Source: Arthrobacter sp. B6 (GTDB lineage Bacteria > Actinomycetota > Actinomycetes > Actinomycetales > Micrococcaceae). Taken from it: DNA of 64,000 nucleotides. Shown piece by piece: positions 54,351 through 62,814 of this stretch. Position 1 is the first letter of the stretch; every line of letters begins with the position of its first letter. A program made the position numbers and the translations under genes. Under the pieces are notes generated by a model. The model was not told the origin of the DNA. It worked only from the letters and a program-made list of their open reading frames with translations, and made no database searches. The DNA is taken from the NCBI RefSeq assembly GCF_001663775.1, contig NZ_KV467168.1, positions 3,028,780 to 3,092,779 of the forward strand, written 5' to 3'.

Positions 54351-54391
54351 TAGTAAGCATGATTACTAAAAAATGCTAAGTATACTTAGTG
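54351..54391. promoter_or_regulatory. Two MarR-type palindromic operators (upstream of DUF4383 gene)
   Basis: Site 1 is 54351-54368 (TAGTAAGCATGATTACTA), site 2 is 54374-54391 (TGCTAAGTATACTTAGTG). Centres are 23 bp apart. Site 2 overlaps the last codons of the upstream membrane gene. Confidence 0.75.
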
Positions 54392-54852
54392 GTTTTTTGC
54401 GTGACGCTGAGCTTTGCGAGCAGCAGCGCGGTGAGCAGCGCGGCGGCAAGGTGGGCGTGGAGCATCAAACCGGGATCTCCAGCGTCCGGGGTGCCGCCCG
54501 TGGCAATGCGGAACGCGTCTGCGGAGTCACGGTGCCCATGCCCGGCAGCGGTCCCCGGGAGTGCAGCGGCCGTGGCGCCCGCGAAGAGCAGATGCAGGCC
54601 CTGCTGGCCCAGCCCGGCGAGCAAAAGCAGGAACCACCCCGGAAGTCTGAGGCGGGCAATCATGGAGCCGGCCATGCTGAGCAGTGCGGCGGCTGCCGCC
54701 ACGATGGGCAGCGCCGGCGGGGACGCCCCCGAGGCCAGGTGCGCCACCGCGGCCAGTCCCACCGCAACGGGGCCGGCAAGCCATCCGGCGAACCTCGGGT
54801 GGCGCGCGGCCTCCTGGCCCGTCCTCCCGGTGCTCGGCGCCGCTGCGGACAA
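54376..54852 (-). CDS. Hypothetical membrane protein
   Basis: 158 residues with about four transmembrane segments and a His-containing loop (GHGHRDSADAF). The TTG start lies two bases after the stop of the 36-residue gene, so translation is probably coupled. Its final codons form part of a MarR-type operator. No family is recognised. Confidence 0.7.
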   Translation of the reverse strand: MSAAAPSTGRTGQEAARHPRFAGWLAGPVAVGLAAVAHLASGASPPALPIVAAAAALLSMAGSMIARLRLPGWFLLLLAGLGQQGLHLLFAGATAAALPGTAAGHGHRDSADAFRIATGGTPDAGDPGLMLHAHLAAALLTALLLAKLSVTQKTTKYT

Positions 54853-54854
54853 GG

Positions 54855-54965
54855 TCAGAACCGGTTCCGCTGGCGGGGGTTGGCGGCAGGGTTCTGCTTG
54901 GCCCGGCGGGCGCGCAACACACGGCTGATGATGGTGGGGAGAAAGGCGAGCAACAGTTTCTTCAC
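54855..54965 (-). CDS. 36-residue basic miniprotein
   Basis: GTG start behind AAGGGA. The protein has a hydrophobic amphipathic N-terminus (MKKLLLAFLPTIISRVLR) and a basic, Pro/Asn-rich tail (QNPAANPRQRNRF). It looks like a small membrane-associated helix. It is followed by the TTG of the next gene after two bases. Short proteins of this layout are common in actinobacterial genomes. Confidence 0.55.
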   Translation of the reverse strand: MKKLLLAFLPTIISRVLRARRAKQNPAANPRQRNRF

Positions 54966-55001
54966 GACGGTTCCCTTCGTAGTTTGGGGGATAAGCCCGC
55001 A

Positions 55002-55029
55002 GGCCGCCCTTCCCGGAGGAAGGACGGCC
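55002..55029 (-). terminator. Terminator hairpin of the DUF3618 operon
   Basis: GGCCGCCCTTCC pairs with GGAAGGACGGCC, 12 bp with one mismatch and a 4-nt loop, directly downstream of the minus-strand operon. Confidence 0.65.
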
Positions 55030-55046
55030 CGGGCGGCACTGGCGCC

Positions 55047-55676
55047 TTAGGCGTTTTGGACGTGGTCTTTGGCGTCTGTGGCTTTGTCGCGGACGTCGGC
55101 TGCTGCGCCTTGGCCTTCGGCTTTGACGTGTTCGGCGGCGTCGGTGGCGGTGGCTTTGACGTTTTCCATGGCTTCCTGGGCGGGTTCCTTCAGTCCCTGG
55201 GCCATGTCCTTGGCGGCGTCGGTGAGTTCGGTGGTGAGTGGTTCGGCCGCGGTTTTGAGGGCGTCGGCTGCTTCGCGTTCCTTTTCGCTGGCCGGGATCA
55301 GGGAGGACAGCAGCATGCCGGCGCCGAAGGCGATCAGGCCTGCGGCCAGGGGGTTGCCCTGGGTTTTGGCTTTGACCTGCTGGGGTGCCTCGCCGATGGC
55401 GTGGCCGGCGTCGCCGAGGGTGGAGCCGACGGCGTCTCCGGCGTTGGTCATGGCGTTGCCGGTGTTCCCGGCCCGGGTGTGCAGGGTGGTGGTGGCGTCG
55501 TCGGCTGCTCCCATGATTTTGTCCTTCACTCCGAAGACGGCGTCTTTCACTTTGTCGGTTTGGCGGTGGACGATGTTGGAGGGGGTGACTTTGTCGGCCA
55601 CGGCGTCCACGTTGGTGCCCAGCCGGGCTCGGGTTGCTTCAATGTCTGAACGGATTGCGTCCGGGTTTTCGCTCAT
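55047..55676 (-). CDS. DUF3618 domain protein
   Basis: 209 residues. The N-terminal DUF3618 segment (IRSDIEATRARLGTNVDAV, then KVTPSNIV) precedes a region with Gly/Ala-rich repeats, one membrane segment (AAGLIAFGAGMLLSSLI) and a long charged helical tail with LEA-like repeats (AEHVKAEGQGAAADV). It is the third gene of a coupled operon, its ATG overlapping the previous stop. Confidence 0.88.
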   Translation of the reverse strand: MSENPDAIRSDIEATRARLGTNVDAVADKVTPSNIVHRQTDKVKDAVFGVKDKIMGAADDATTTLHTRAGNTGNAMTNAGDAVGSTLGDAGHAIGEAPQQVKAKTQGNPLAAGLIAFGAGMLLSSLIPASEKEREAADALKTAAEPLTTELTDAAKDMAQGLKEPAQEAMENVKATATDAAEHVKAEGQGAAADVRDKATDAKDHVQNA

Positions 55677-56104
55677 CGTTTTACCTCACCGGGTTTCAGG
55701 GTTGGGGGGATTTCTGAGAGGGTTTCCCCTGTTTGGGGCATGCCTTTGATTTGTTTGAGTTCCTTGCGGCCGATGGAGGCCAGGATGGCGGCGATGATGC
55801 CCCAGATCACGGCGACGACGACGGCGGACCAGCCCAGTCCCATCAGCTCGCCCAGGGCGTACCAGAGGGCGATGGAGAGGAAGAGCAGGACGAAGTGCCC
55901 GGCGACGCCGGCACCGGCGAGCATGCCGCCGCCTTTGCCGGCCTTGGTGGCGGACTGCTTCAGTTCGGCCTTGGCGAGTTCCACTTCCTGGCGCATCAGC
56001 GTGGACAGGTCGCGGGTCACCTCACCCAGCAGATCACCCAGGGACGTGTTGTCCGCCTTCTCATGAGCCGCCGAAGGAGGAGTTTCGGGAATCTGGCTGC
56101 TCAC
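55673..56104 (-). CDS. Phage holin family (DUF1469) membrane protein
   Basis: 143 residues. A helical N-terminus (LGDLLGEVTRDLSTLMRQEVEL) and two transmembrane helices match the DUF1469/YqjE-like family, called holin-like by homology but chromosomal and not lytic. The GTG start overlaps the previous gene's stop (GTGA). It works with the DUF3618 partner, a pairing common in actinobacteria. Confidence 0.88.
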   Translation of the reverse strand: MSSQIPETPPSAAHEKADNTSLGDLLGEVTRDLSTLMRQEVELAKAELKQSATKAGKGGGMLAGAGVAGHFVLLFLSIALWYALGELMGLGWSAVVVAVIWGIIAAILASIGRKELKQIKGMPQTGETLSEIPPTLKPGEVKR

Positions 56105-56907
56105 AGGTGACGTCCTTCCGTATCCCGTGCCGTGCTGCTGCGGAACGGATCGTCCTCTTCCCTCAGCGGGGTGTCCGCGGCGGTTCCGGACGGCAATGTC
56201 TGGGTGGACATCGGGCCGCCCGAGACAGTGGGCTCTTCAAACAGGCCACGGTCATCGCCTGCGGCGAAGACCGTCTCCTGGCGGATGCGGCTTTGGGGTG
56301 CCCCGGCTGGCTGGCGTGAAGGGGTGGACGGGCCGCCCTGTGTCTCCGGTGCGCCGGCCGTCAGGCCCTTGGTGAGCCTCCCTGCAAGGATGCCCGCTCC
56401 GGCAGCCAGCAGAAGGAAGGTGCCGGGCCGCTGCCGGGCGAAGCTCTTAACTTCGGTGAGCAGTGAGCCGGGATCCCGGCCGTCAAGCCAGGACGCCACA
56501 GACTGGGAGCGTTCGGCGGCCTGCCGGACCAGGTCCGAGGCCACGCCCTGCTGGTCCGGGGCGTCTGCCATGGTGCGCAGCTCCGTGGAAATGGAGCGGA
56601 TGCCGTCCGCGACCTTCTGCTGCTGGGCGCCTGCCTGGCTGGTGAGGTCCGACTTGGCCTGGTGGAGGAGGTCCCGGGCGTTGGTTTTCACTTCGGCGGC
56701 GACGTTGGAAGCCTCGGACTTGGCCGTCTCTGCCACGCCCTGGGCCGCGCCGGCAGCGTGGCTGGCTACCTGTGAAGCCTCTGTCTTGGCCGCTTCGGAC
56801 TTGGAGGCGGAGCCGCCCGCTGCTCCCGGAGGTGACGCGGGGGCGGGGTTACCGTACTGGTCCAGGGTCGCTGGTGACGCCGTCTGGGGCCATTGGTTTT
56901 CAGTCAT
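56101..56907 (-). CDS. Ala-rich helical membrane-associated protein
   Basis: 268 residues. Long Ala/Glu/Lys/Ser-rich helices (EAAKTEASQVASHAAGAAQG and following) resemble LEA or apolipoprotein-like repeats. One membrane segment follows (FLLLAAGAGILAGRL), then a disordered tail. It is first gene of the three-gene membrane operon, with two MarR-type operators upstream. It probably protects or organises the envelope under stress, by inference. Confidence 0.75.
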   Translation of the reverse strand: MTENQWPQTASPATLDQYGNPAPASPPGAAGGSASKSEAAKTEASQVASHAAGAAQGVAETAKSEASNVAAEVKTNARDLLHQAKSDLTSQAGAQQQKVADGIRSISTELRTMADAPDQQGVASDLVRQAAERSQSVASWLDGRDPGSLLTEVKSFARQRPGTFLLLAAGAGILAGRLTKGLTAGAPETQGGPSTPSRQPAGAPQSRIRQETVFAAGDDRGLFEEPTVSGGPMSTQTLPSGTAADTPLREEDDPFRSSTARDTEGRHL

Positions 56908-56968
56908 GGTCGCTCTCTTTCGTGAAGGGTTTCGCTGGCAAGAGCCGCCAGCACTGCTGGCTTCGCAA

Positions 56969-57010
56969 TAGTAAGCATGGTTACTACCTAGATACTAAGC
57001 ACACTTGCTA
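56969..57010. promoter_or_regulatory. Two MarR-type operators, membrane operon side
   Basis: Site 3 is 56969-56986 (TAGTAAGCATGGTTACTA), site 4 is 56993-57010 (TACTAAGCACACTTGCTA), centres 24 bp apart, 62-103 nt before the start of the 56907 gene. Confidence 0.8.
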
Positions 57011-57071
57011 TCGGAAGCGCAAGGTGCGGCACCTCCGGGTGGGCCGCAATGACGGCTGAGTGTCAGGTAAA

Positions 57072-57113
57072 TACTAAGCATGCTTGCCAAATGGATGCTA
57101 AGCATGCTTATGG
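57072..57113. promoter_or_regulatory. Two MarR-type operators, marR-catalase side
   Basis: Site 5 is 57072-57089 (TACTAAGCATGCTTGCCA), site 6 is 57096-57113 (TGCTAAGCATGCTTATGG), centres 24 bp apart, 43-84 nt before the marR start. The arrangement implies autoregulation. Confidence 0.8.
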
Positions 57114-57155
57114 TGGGTCCCACACCGAACGCTCCCATGGAAGGGACAGCTTGCG

Positions 57156-57770
57156 ATGACTGCTGAACCTGAGAGCGATCTCCGCGATGGATGCCGCCTG
57201 CTGTCCCTGGCCGCGCGGCTGGTCCAGCGCCGCCAGGATGACGCCCTCGCGCCGCTGGGGCTTACCCGTGCGGCGGTCATTGCCCTTGAGGGCCTGGCCG
57301 CCGGTGCCCTGAACCAGGAACAGCTGGCCGCCGCGGTCCACGCCAAAAGCCAGACGCTGGGCAAGATTCTGGCCCGGATGCAGATTGCTGGACTCGTCAG
57401 CAGGACCCGCCATCCGCACGACAGGCGCCAACTGGTTATCGGACTCACCGGCGCGGGCCGGGATGCCCTCGCTGCGGCCCATCAGGCAGAGGCCCAGGTC
57501 CTTCCGACGGAGTTGGGCGCCCAGGGCTGGAAAACACTGCGGGAGGACCTGGCCCGGTTCGTGACGTCGCTGCAAAACCAGGACAGCCATGGGGCAGCCT
57601 GGCTCCCGGCCCGGGCGGCCAACCGCCACCGGGGGAGCCCCGCAGCCGAGGCACCAGAGCCTGCCGCGCCGCCGTCGTCCGCCCAGCCGGTCCCCATCAC
57701 GAGCCGCAGCCGCACCCGTGAACCCCTGTTGAAACCAGCAGTCCACCCGAGTTATCAGATCAAAAAGTGA
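57156..57770 (+). CDS. MarR family transcriptional regulator
   Basis: 204 residues. The winged helix-turn-helix region has LNQEQLAAAVHAKSQTLGKI (recognition helix) and the wing HPHDRRQLVIGLT with the MarR-typical DxRR. A C-terminal ~55-residue Pro/Arg-rich tail is unusual for the family. The gene is 9 nt upstream of the Mn-catalase gene, so they form an operon. Six palindromes in three pairs nearby are its likely targets; redox or drug ligand unknown. Confidence 0.9.
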   Translation: MTAEPESDLRDGCRLLSLAARLVQRRQDDALAPLGLTRAAVIALEGLAAGALNQEQLAAAVHAKSQTLGKILARMQIAGLVSRTRHPHDRRQLVIGLTGAGRDALAAAHQAEAQVLPTELGAQGWKTLREDLARFVTSLQNQDSHGAAWLPARAANRHRGSPAAEAPEPAAPPSSAQPVPITSRSRTREPLLKPAVHPSYQIKK

Positions 57771-57779
57771 GGAAAAAAC

Positions 57780-58799
57780 ATGTACCTGCACACACAGCTT
57801 TTGATCAACGAAATCGCCGCCGACGAGCCGGATCCCGCCGCAGCCAACGCGCTGCAGGAGGGCCTCGGCGGGCAGTTCGGCGAGATGCGCACCATGATGC
57901 AGTACCTGTTCCAGAGCATGAACTTCCGGGGTGATCCGGCCTCCAAGCCCTACAAGGACCTGCTCCAGGGGGTCGGTACCGAGGAGATCAGCCACGTCGA
58001 GCTCATCGGCACCACCATCTCCCAGCTCCTCGATGGTTCCCCGCGGTACCAGGGCAAAAAGACCGACCCCGTGGACCAGCCAGGCGCCAAAGGCGCCACC
58101 CCGCTGAAGATCGCGCTGGACACCAGCAACATCCACCACTATCTGGTTGGCGCCCAAGGCGCTTTGCCCGTGGATGCGGCGGGCAACCCCTGGAGCGGAT
58201 CCTACGTTTACAACAGCGGAAACCTGGTCCTGGACCTGCTCTACAACCTGATGCTGGAATCCACTGGCCGGCTGCAGAAGTGCCGGATCTACGAAATGAC
58301 GGAAAACAAAACCGCGCGCTCCACCATCGCCTACCTCATCGTCCGGGACCAGGCCCATGAAAACGCCTTCGCCAAGGCGCTGGAAAGCCTGGGCGTCAAC
58401 TGGGGCAAGGTGCTGCCCATCCCGAAGACCAACGCCGAGCAGTTTCCCGAGGTCAAGAAGCTGCTTGACCTGGGGCTGCAGAGCATCCAGTACACGTTCA
58501 GTGCCGACAACCTCAGTGAAGCCGGAAAGCTCTACCGCGGGGCTTCACCGTCCAACGACGGCACCGAGCTCACCACGGACGTCATGCCGGATGGCTTCCC
58601 GATGACCATGTCCCCGGAGCGCCGCGAGGAATTCGCGCCCGGACTCGATCCCGACCTGCTCGCCCTGATCCAGGCCACCGCGGAAGTGGAACTCATGGAC
58701 GCCGACAACCCCAAGGACACCACCTCCAGCGGCGCTGCAAAGAGCTCCAGCGGCACTGCAGGGACCGCAAAGTCTGCAAAGGCCGCAAAAAAGCCCTAG
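57780..58799 (+). CDS. Manganese catalase family protein
   Basis: 339 residues of the ferritin-like Mn-catalase fold. Dimetal ligand motifs are visible as [21 protein letters not shown] and RDQAHENAF. The C-terminus carries an extra Ser/Thr/Ala/Lys-rich tail. It breaks down H2O2 without haem. GAGGAAAAAAC precedes the ATG. Co-transcribed with the MarR gene, so induction under oxidative or envelope stress is plausible. Confidence 0.92.
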   Translation: MYLHTQLLINEIAADEPDPAAANALQEGLGGQFGEMRTMMQYLFQSMNFRGDPASKPYKDLLQGVGTEEISHVELIGTTISQLLDGSPRYQGKKTDPVDQPGAKGATPLKIALDTSNIHHYLVGAQGALPVDAAGNPWSGSYVYNSGNLVLDLLYNLMLESTGRLQKCRIYEMTENKTARSTIAYLIVRDQAHENAFAKALESLGVNWGKVLPIPKTNAEQFPEVKKLLDLGLQSIQYTFSADNLSEAGKLYRGASPSNDGTELTTDVMPDGFPMTMSPERREEFAPGLDPDLLALIQATAEVELMDADNPKDTTSSGAAKSSSGTAGTAKSAKAAKKP

Positions 58800-58817
58800 G
58801 CCCCTCCCGGCCAAGGG

Positions 58818-58878
58818 AGTTTTTGTCCAGATACGGCGGGTTAGGAGCCCCGGAAGTCTCCGTATCTGGACAAAAACT
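58818..58878. terminator. 19-bp perfect inverted repeat after the catalase gene
   Basis: The arms AGTTTTTGTCCAGATACGG (58818-58836) and their exact complement (58860-58878) enclose 23 nt. The T-run at the left arm and A-run at the right fit a bidirectional terminator, but the length and perfection also fit a small mobile palindrome. Confidence 0.7.
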
Positions 58879-58956
58879 GAGACGTTTGTGCTGGTCCAGA
58901 GACGACCCGACGCGCGTATCATCGGAACGATCCGTCCCATAAGAGTGGAGCACCAC

Positions 58957-59328
58957 ATGCAGCTCGGCGCGTTTTCAATCAGCCTCACCGTCAAGGACAT
59001 CGCGGCCTCCGCTGCGTTCTACGAGAACCTCGGCTTCAGCAGCTTCGGCGGCGACATCACCCAGAACTGGCTGATCCTGAAGAACGGCGAGACAGTCATC
59101 GGCCTCTTCCAGGGGATGTTTGAGAAGAACATGCTCACGTTCAACCCCGGCTGGAACCAGAACGCGGAGGCGGTGGACCCGTTCACCGATGTGCGCGATC
59201 TCCAGCGGGAACTCAAGGCCAAGGGCATGGAGTTCGTTGCCGAGGCAGACGAAGCAACGACGGGCCCGGCCAGCTTCATCGTCGTGGACCCGGACGGCAA
59301 CCCGGTGCTCGTCGATCAGCACGTCTGA
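58957..59328 (+). CDS. VOC (glyoxalase/bleomycin-resistance-like) protein
   Basis: 123 residues with two betaalphabetabetabeta modules: the first begins [20 protein letters not shown], the second ends [14 protein letters not shown]. Candidate metal ligands include the His/Glu positions typical of the fold, but their identity is unclear here. GGAG lies 6 nt before the ATG. A convergent hairpin follows. Confidence 0.88.
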   Translation: MQLGAFSISLTVKDIAASAAFYENLGFSSFGGDITQNWLILKNGETVIGLFQGMFEKNMLTFNPGWNQNAEAVDPFTDVRDLQRELKAKGMEFVAEADEATTGPASFIVVDPDGNPVLVDQHV

Positions 59329-59352
59329 CCCAGCGGATACACACCCAACAAA

Positions 59353-59388
59353 AACGGACGACGGCGGGATGTCCCGCCGTCGTCCGTT
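59353..59388. terminator. Conserved hairpin between convergent genes
   Basis: A 17-bp perfect stem, AACGGACGACGGCGGGA and its complement, with loop TG. It closes the VOC gene and the minus-strand glycosidase gene from both sides. Confidence 0.88.
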
Positions 59389-59391
59389 GCT

Positions 59392-61563
59392 TCAGTCCTG
59401 CTGGGCCGGGTAGCCGCCACCCAGCCCCGCTTCCTCCATCAGCTCTGTGAGCCAGGGGCGGTGTTCGCGGTGGAAAGCTATGCCTTCGGGCAGGCCCTGC
59501 ACGAAAGGCTCGGAACCGGTGATGTCGATGGTAATCCGGCCTTCCGCCATAGGGGCATTGGTGATGTGCAGGTCGCCGTATGACTCCGGGAGTGCCGGGT
59601 CCATCCAGAATCCGCGCCGGGAAATATGGGCGTCGTACCGCATCATGCTCGTAATCAGCATGATGGGTGTGGTCGCGGCCCAGGCCTGGGGGGAGCACGC
59701 CGTGGGATAGGGCACGGGCTCGGGGACCTGGTCACGGCTGAAGCCGCAAAAGAGTTCCGGGAGCCGGCCGTCGGTGTAATCGGCCGCTTCGAAGAGGGCG
59801 GTGGAGATCCGTTGTGCCTCGTTGACGAAGCCGTAGCGCATGAGGCCCGCCGCAATGATCGCGTTGTCATGCGGCCAGACCGAGCCATTGTGGTAACTGG
59901 CGGGATTGTAGGCGCCCATGTCGGTCGCGAGGGTCCGTACGCCCCAGCCGCTGAACATCTCGGGGGACATGAGCCGTTCGGCAACCAGCGGAGCCTTGTC
60001 CTCATCGATAATGCCCTGCCACAGGCATTGCCCCATGTTGGACGCGCATGCATCGACCTGCCTTTTCCTGCCGTCCAGGGCGACCGCGTAGTAGCCCCGG
60101 TCAGGCATCCAGAACTCCTCGTTGAACCGCTTCTTCAACTGCGCCGCTTCACTGGCGAGCTCTGCCGCCAGGGGCGCGTCGCCGGCGTCGTAGGCCATCC
60201 AAGCCCGGGAAAGGAGGGCTGAGTAGACCAAAGCCTGGACTTCGCAGAGCGCGATGGGGGGTTCGGCGATACGGCCGTCAGCGAAGTTGATGCCGTCCCA
60301 GGAGTCCTTCCAGCCCTGGTTGATGAGGCCCTGTTCGTTGAGGCGTTCATACTCGACGAATCCGTCTCCGTCTTTGTCGCCGTAATTCCGGACCCAGTCC
60401 AATGCCCGGTCCGCGTGCGGCAGCAGCGCCGCGATGGTGTCCTTGGCAAAACCCCAGCGGCTCACCGATGCCAGTGTCATGACGAACTGCGGAGTCGCGT
60501 CCACGCTCCCGTAGTAGACGGACTTGCCGCCCAGGGAAAGGCCGCTGGAGACGCCGAGCCTGACCTCGTGCAGGATCTTGCCCGGTTCCTCCTCGCTCAT
60601 GGGATCCACCACGCTGCCCTGGCGGTCGGCCAGCGTCTGCAAGGTGCCCAGCGCCAGGGACGGGTCCACCGGCAGTGCCATTTCCGAGGCCCAGAGGGAG
60701 TCGCGGCCGAAGAGCGTCATGAACCATGGCGCGCCGGCGGCCACGACGATCCGCTCTGGATGGGCGGGATCCTCGATGCGGAGGGCGCCAAGGTCGTCAT
60801 AGCTGCGCCGCAGGGTCCGTTCGATGGAACGGTTGCCTATGTGCAGTTTGGGAATCTTCGCTACCCACTCCTGGCGGCGGCGGTCACTGCGGGAAATTTC
60901 ACCTGGGGCCGGATGGACGAACGATGCCGCCGGTCCGGTGCCGTCGGCAGCGGGCACCACGGTCAGCGAGGTGCTCCAATGTCCGTGCGGCGGGACAACT
61001 ACGCGGTAGGTCAGTACGTCCGGCGTGACGTCGGCGCCGCTCGCGTTCACGACGACGCCCTTCCGGACGTCCTGCCAAACGGCCCTAATGCTCAGGGCTT
61101 CACCGTCAACGTGCCGGTCTTCTTCCCAGCGACGCTGGACCCGCGCCTCTTTGACTTCAAAGAGATCCGCGAAGTCCGATTCAACACTGTAGGTGACCAC
61201 GCATTCGGCTTCCTCCGAAGAGTAGTTGCGGATGGTGATCTCCTCCAGGATCCCCGCGCCGACTTCGCGCCGGCGCTCCACGATGAGGGGGCTGTCCGCG
61301 TACCCGTCGGAGCGGGGAACACGGCCAATGAACAATGCGCGGTAGGGTTCCTGCGTCGACGCTGTCAGCGGCTCCAGTGGCTGCCCGTTAATGGCCAGGT
61401 TCCAGCGCGAGAGGATGCGGGTGTCCTCATGGAAAACCCCATGCGGGTGTTCCGGATGGATGTCCCCATTCGCCAAGGAAATACAGAAGGATGAACCTTC
61501 CACCAAGGTAACCGTGCCAGACCCCAACGGCCCGGCAGCCGTGTCAGCATTCCATCCAGCCAT
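59392..61563 (-). CDS. Amylo-alpha-1,6-glucosidase (debranching-type) family protein
   Basis: 723 residues. An N-terminal glycogen-debranching beta domain (GDIHPEHPHGVFHEDTRIL) precedes an (alpha/alpha)6 barrel of the GH15/GH63/MGH-like type, with WFMTLFGRDSLWASEMAL, YGDKDGDGFVEYER, GWKDSWDG and NGSVWPHDNAI. It acts on alpha-glucans or glucosylated compounds in the cytoplasm. AGGAGG lies 5 nt before the ATG. Confidence 0.9.
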   Translation of the reverse strand: MAGWNADTAAGPLGSGTVTLVEGSSFCISLANGDIHPEHPHGVFHEDTRILSRWNLAINGQPLEPLTASTQEPYRALFIGRVPRSDGYADSPLIVERRREVGAGILEEITIRNYSSEEAECVVTYSVESDFADLFEVKEARVQRRWEEDRHVDGEALSIRAVWQDVRKGVVVNASGADVTPDVLTYRVVVPPHGHWSTSLTVVPAADGTGPAASFVHPAPGEISRSDRRRQEWVAKIPKLHIGNRSIERTLRRSYDDLGALRIEDPAHPERIVVAAGAPWFMTLFGRDSLWASEMALPVDPSLALGTLQTLADRQGSVVDPMSEEEPGKILHEVRLGVSSGLSLGGKSVYYGSVDATPQFVMTLASVSRWGFAKDTIAALLPHADRALDWVRNYGDKDGDGFVEYERLNEQGLINQGWKDSWDGINFADGRIAEPPIALCEVQALVYSALLSRAWMAYDAGDAPLAAELASEAAQLKKRFNEEFWMPDRGYYAVALDGRKRQVDACASNMGQCLWQGIIDEDKAPLVAERLMSPEMFSGWGVRTLATDMGAYNPASYHNGSVWPHDNAIIAAGLMRYGFVNEAQRISTALFEAADYTDGRLPELFCGFSRDQVPEPVPYPTACSPQAWAATTPIMLITSMMRYDAHISRRGFWMDPALPESYGDLHITNAPMAEGRITIDITGSEPFVQGLPEGIAFHREHRPWLTELMEEAGLGGGYPAQQD

Positions 61564-61698
61564 CCCGGCCTCCTACGACGGCTCGCAGCCTTACTCCTTG
61601 GATAGACGGTACGCCTGCATTCCATTTGACGATAGGCGCTGCGGCGCACTGACGTTTGTGCCCATTTGGCTGTTGCGTTTTCCGCGCCCGGCTCAAAG

Positions 61699-61729
61699 GG
61701 ACGACGGCGGGCCAGTCCCGCCGTCGTCC
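61699..61729. terminator. Conserved hairpin upstream of the glycosidase gene
   Basis: A 13-bp perfect stem (GGACGACGGCGGG and its complement) with a 5-nt loop, between the minus-strand EamA and glycosidase genes; it may end the EamA transcript. Confidence 0.75.
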
Positions 61730-61798
61730 TATTGGGTCGCGCGCAACTCGGCTGAGTCAGGAAAAGTGCTCCGCAGCTTCGGCCCCACTAGAAAAGTT

Positions 61799-61856
61799 CA
61801 GCGCGAACGTACACTTGAGGCCCTGCCCGCAGGGCCTCAAGTGTACGTTCGCGCTG
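61799..61856. terminator. 27-bp perfect hairpin overlapping the EamA stop
   Basis: Arms of 27 nt (61799-61825 and 61830-61856) pair without a mismatch around CCCG. The right arm includes the last seven codons and stop of the EamA gene. On the minus strand the hairpin is followed by AACTTTTC, so it can work as a terminator. Confidence 0.8.
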
Positions 61857-62814
61857 CATTTGGAAGTGCTGCCGGGCTAGACTCCCCGAAGCGGCTGTCA
61901 GGGGGCCGGCGGGAAGGCAGCGTCAGGACGAACAGGCTGCCTGCGGTCAGCGCAGCGCCGGTCCAGCCGAGTGCAGGCAGGCGTTCACCAACCCCCACCA
62001 CTGCAAGGAGCGCCGCCACAACGGTCTCCGCCAGGGACAGCGTAGTGGCTGTGCTGGCGCGGACGCGGGCCAGGCCCCAGCCAAACAGGACATAGCCGGC
62101 AAACATGGGAACCACCGCCATGTACGCGCCCACCGAAAAGTTCTGCCAGGACGCGAGGAACGGGGCTCCCGTGGCGGCAAGCACGGGCATGAGCAGGAGG
62201 CCGCCGATCCCGAAAACAATGCCCATGACCACCTTTGAGGGCACCCCGGTGTTGATCACGCGGTGTGCCGCCCACGAATACAGGGCGTAGGTCAGTCCGG
62301 CCACCAGCCCCAGGGCGACGCCCGCCGGCGTCGACCATCCCGCACCCACTGCGCCGGCCCCGCCGTGCCCCGCATCAGCGACACAGAGCAGCACCGCGCC
62401 GGAGACGCCGAGAGCCGCGCCGACGGCCCACCGGCGAGTGAATCGCCTGTTGTCCACCACCCGTTCGATGACGGCCGACGCCAGGGGTGCCGAGCCGATG
62501 GAGACGACTGTCCCCACAGCGACACCCGCCAGGTGCATGGACGAATAGAAGGCGAGCGGATACAGGGCAACGGCGAGGGAACCCAGTGCCACAGTGCGCC
62601 ACTGGCGGCGCAGGGACGTGCCGAACGCCAGCATCGGACGGGCGGCAATCGCGGCCTGCAGCAGGCCGCCGAATCCCATAGCCACCGCTCCGATCGCCAG
62701 CGGACTCACGTCCGGGGCGAAGGTGGCCGCAGTGCCGGTGGTGCCCCACAGGACAGACGCGGCGAGTACAAACAGCGCACCCCACGTTGTTCCCGGGAAG
62801 CCCGCCGGCTTCAC
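61837..62814 (-). CDS. EamA (DMT superfamily) exporter
   Basis: 325 residues with ten transmembrane helices in two EamA repeats (ASVLWGTTGTAATFAPDV in the first, GLVAGLTYALYSWAAHRV in the second). Typical substrates are metabolites or amino acids; the one here is unknown. The GTG start overlaps the TetR stop (GTGA), so TetR probably controls it. Confidence 0.9.
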   Translation of the reverse strand: MKPAGFPGTTWGALFVLAASVLWGTTGTAATFAPDVSPLAIGAVAMGFGGLLQAAIAARPMLAFGTSLRRQWRTVALGSLAVALYPLAFYSSMHLAGVAVGTVVSIGSAPLASAVIERVVDNRRFTRRWAVGAALGVSGAVLLCVADAGHGGAGAVGAGWSTPAGVALGLVAGLTYALYSWAAHRVINTGVPSKVVMGIVFGIGGLLLMPVLAATGAPFLASWQNFSVGAYMAVVPMFAGYVLFGWGLARVRASTATTLSLAETVVAALLAVVGVGERLPALGWTGAALTAGSLFVLTLPSRRPPDSRFGESSPAALPNAARTYT

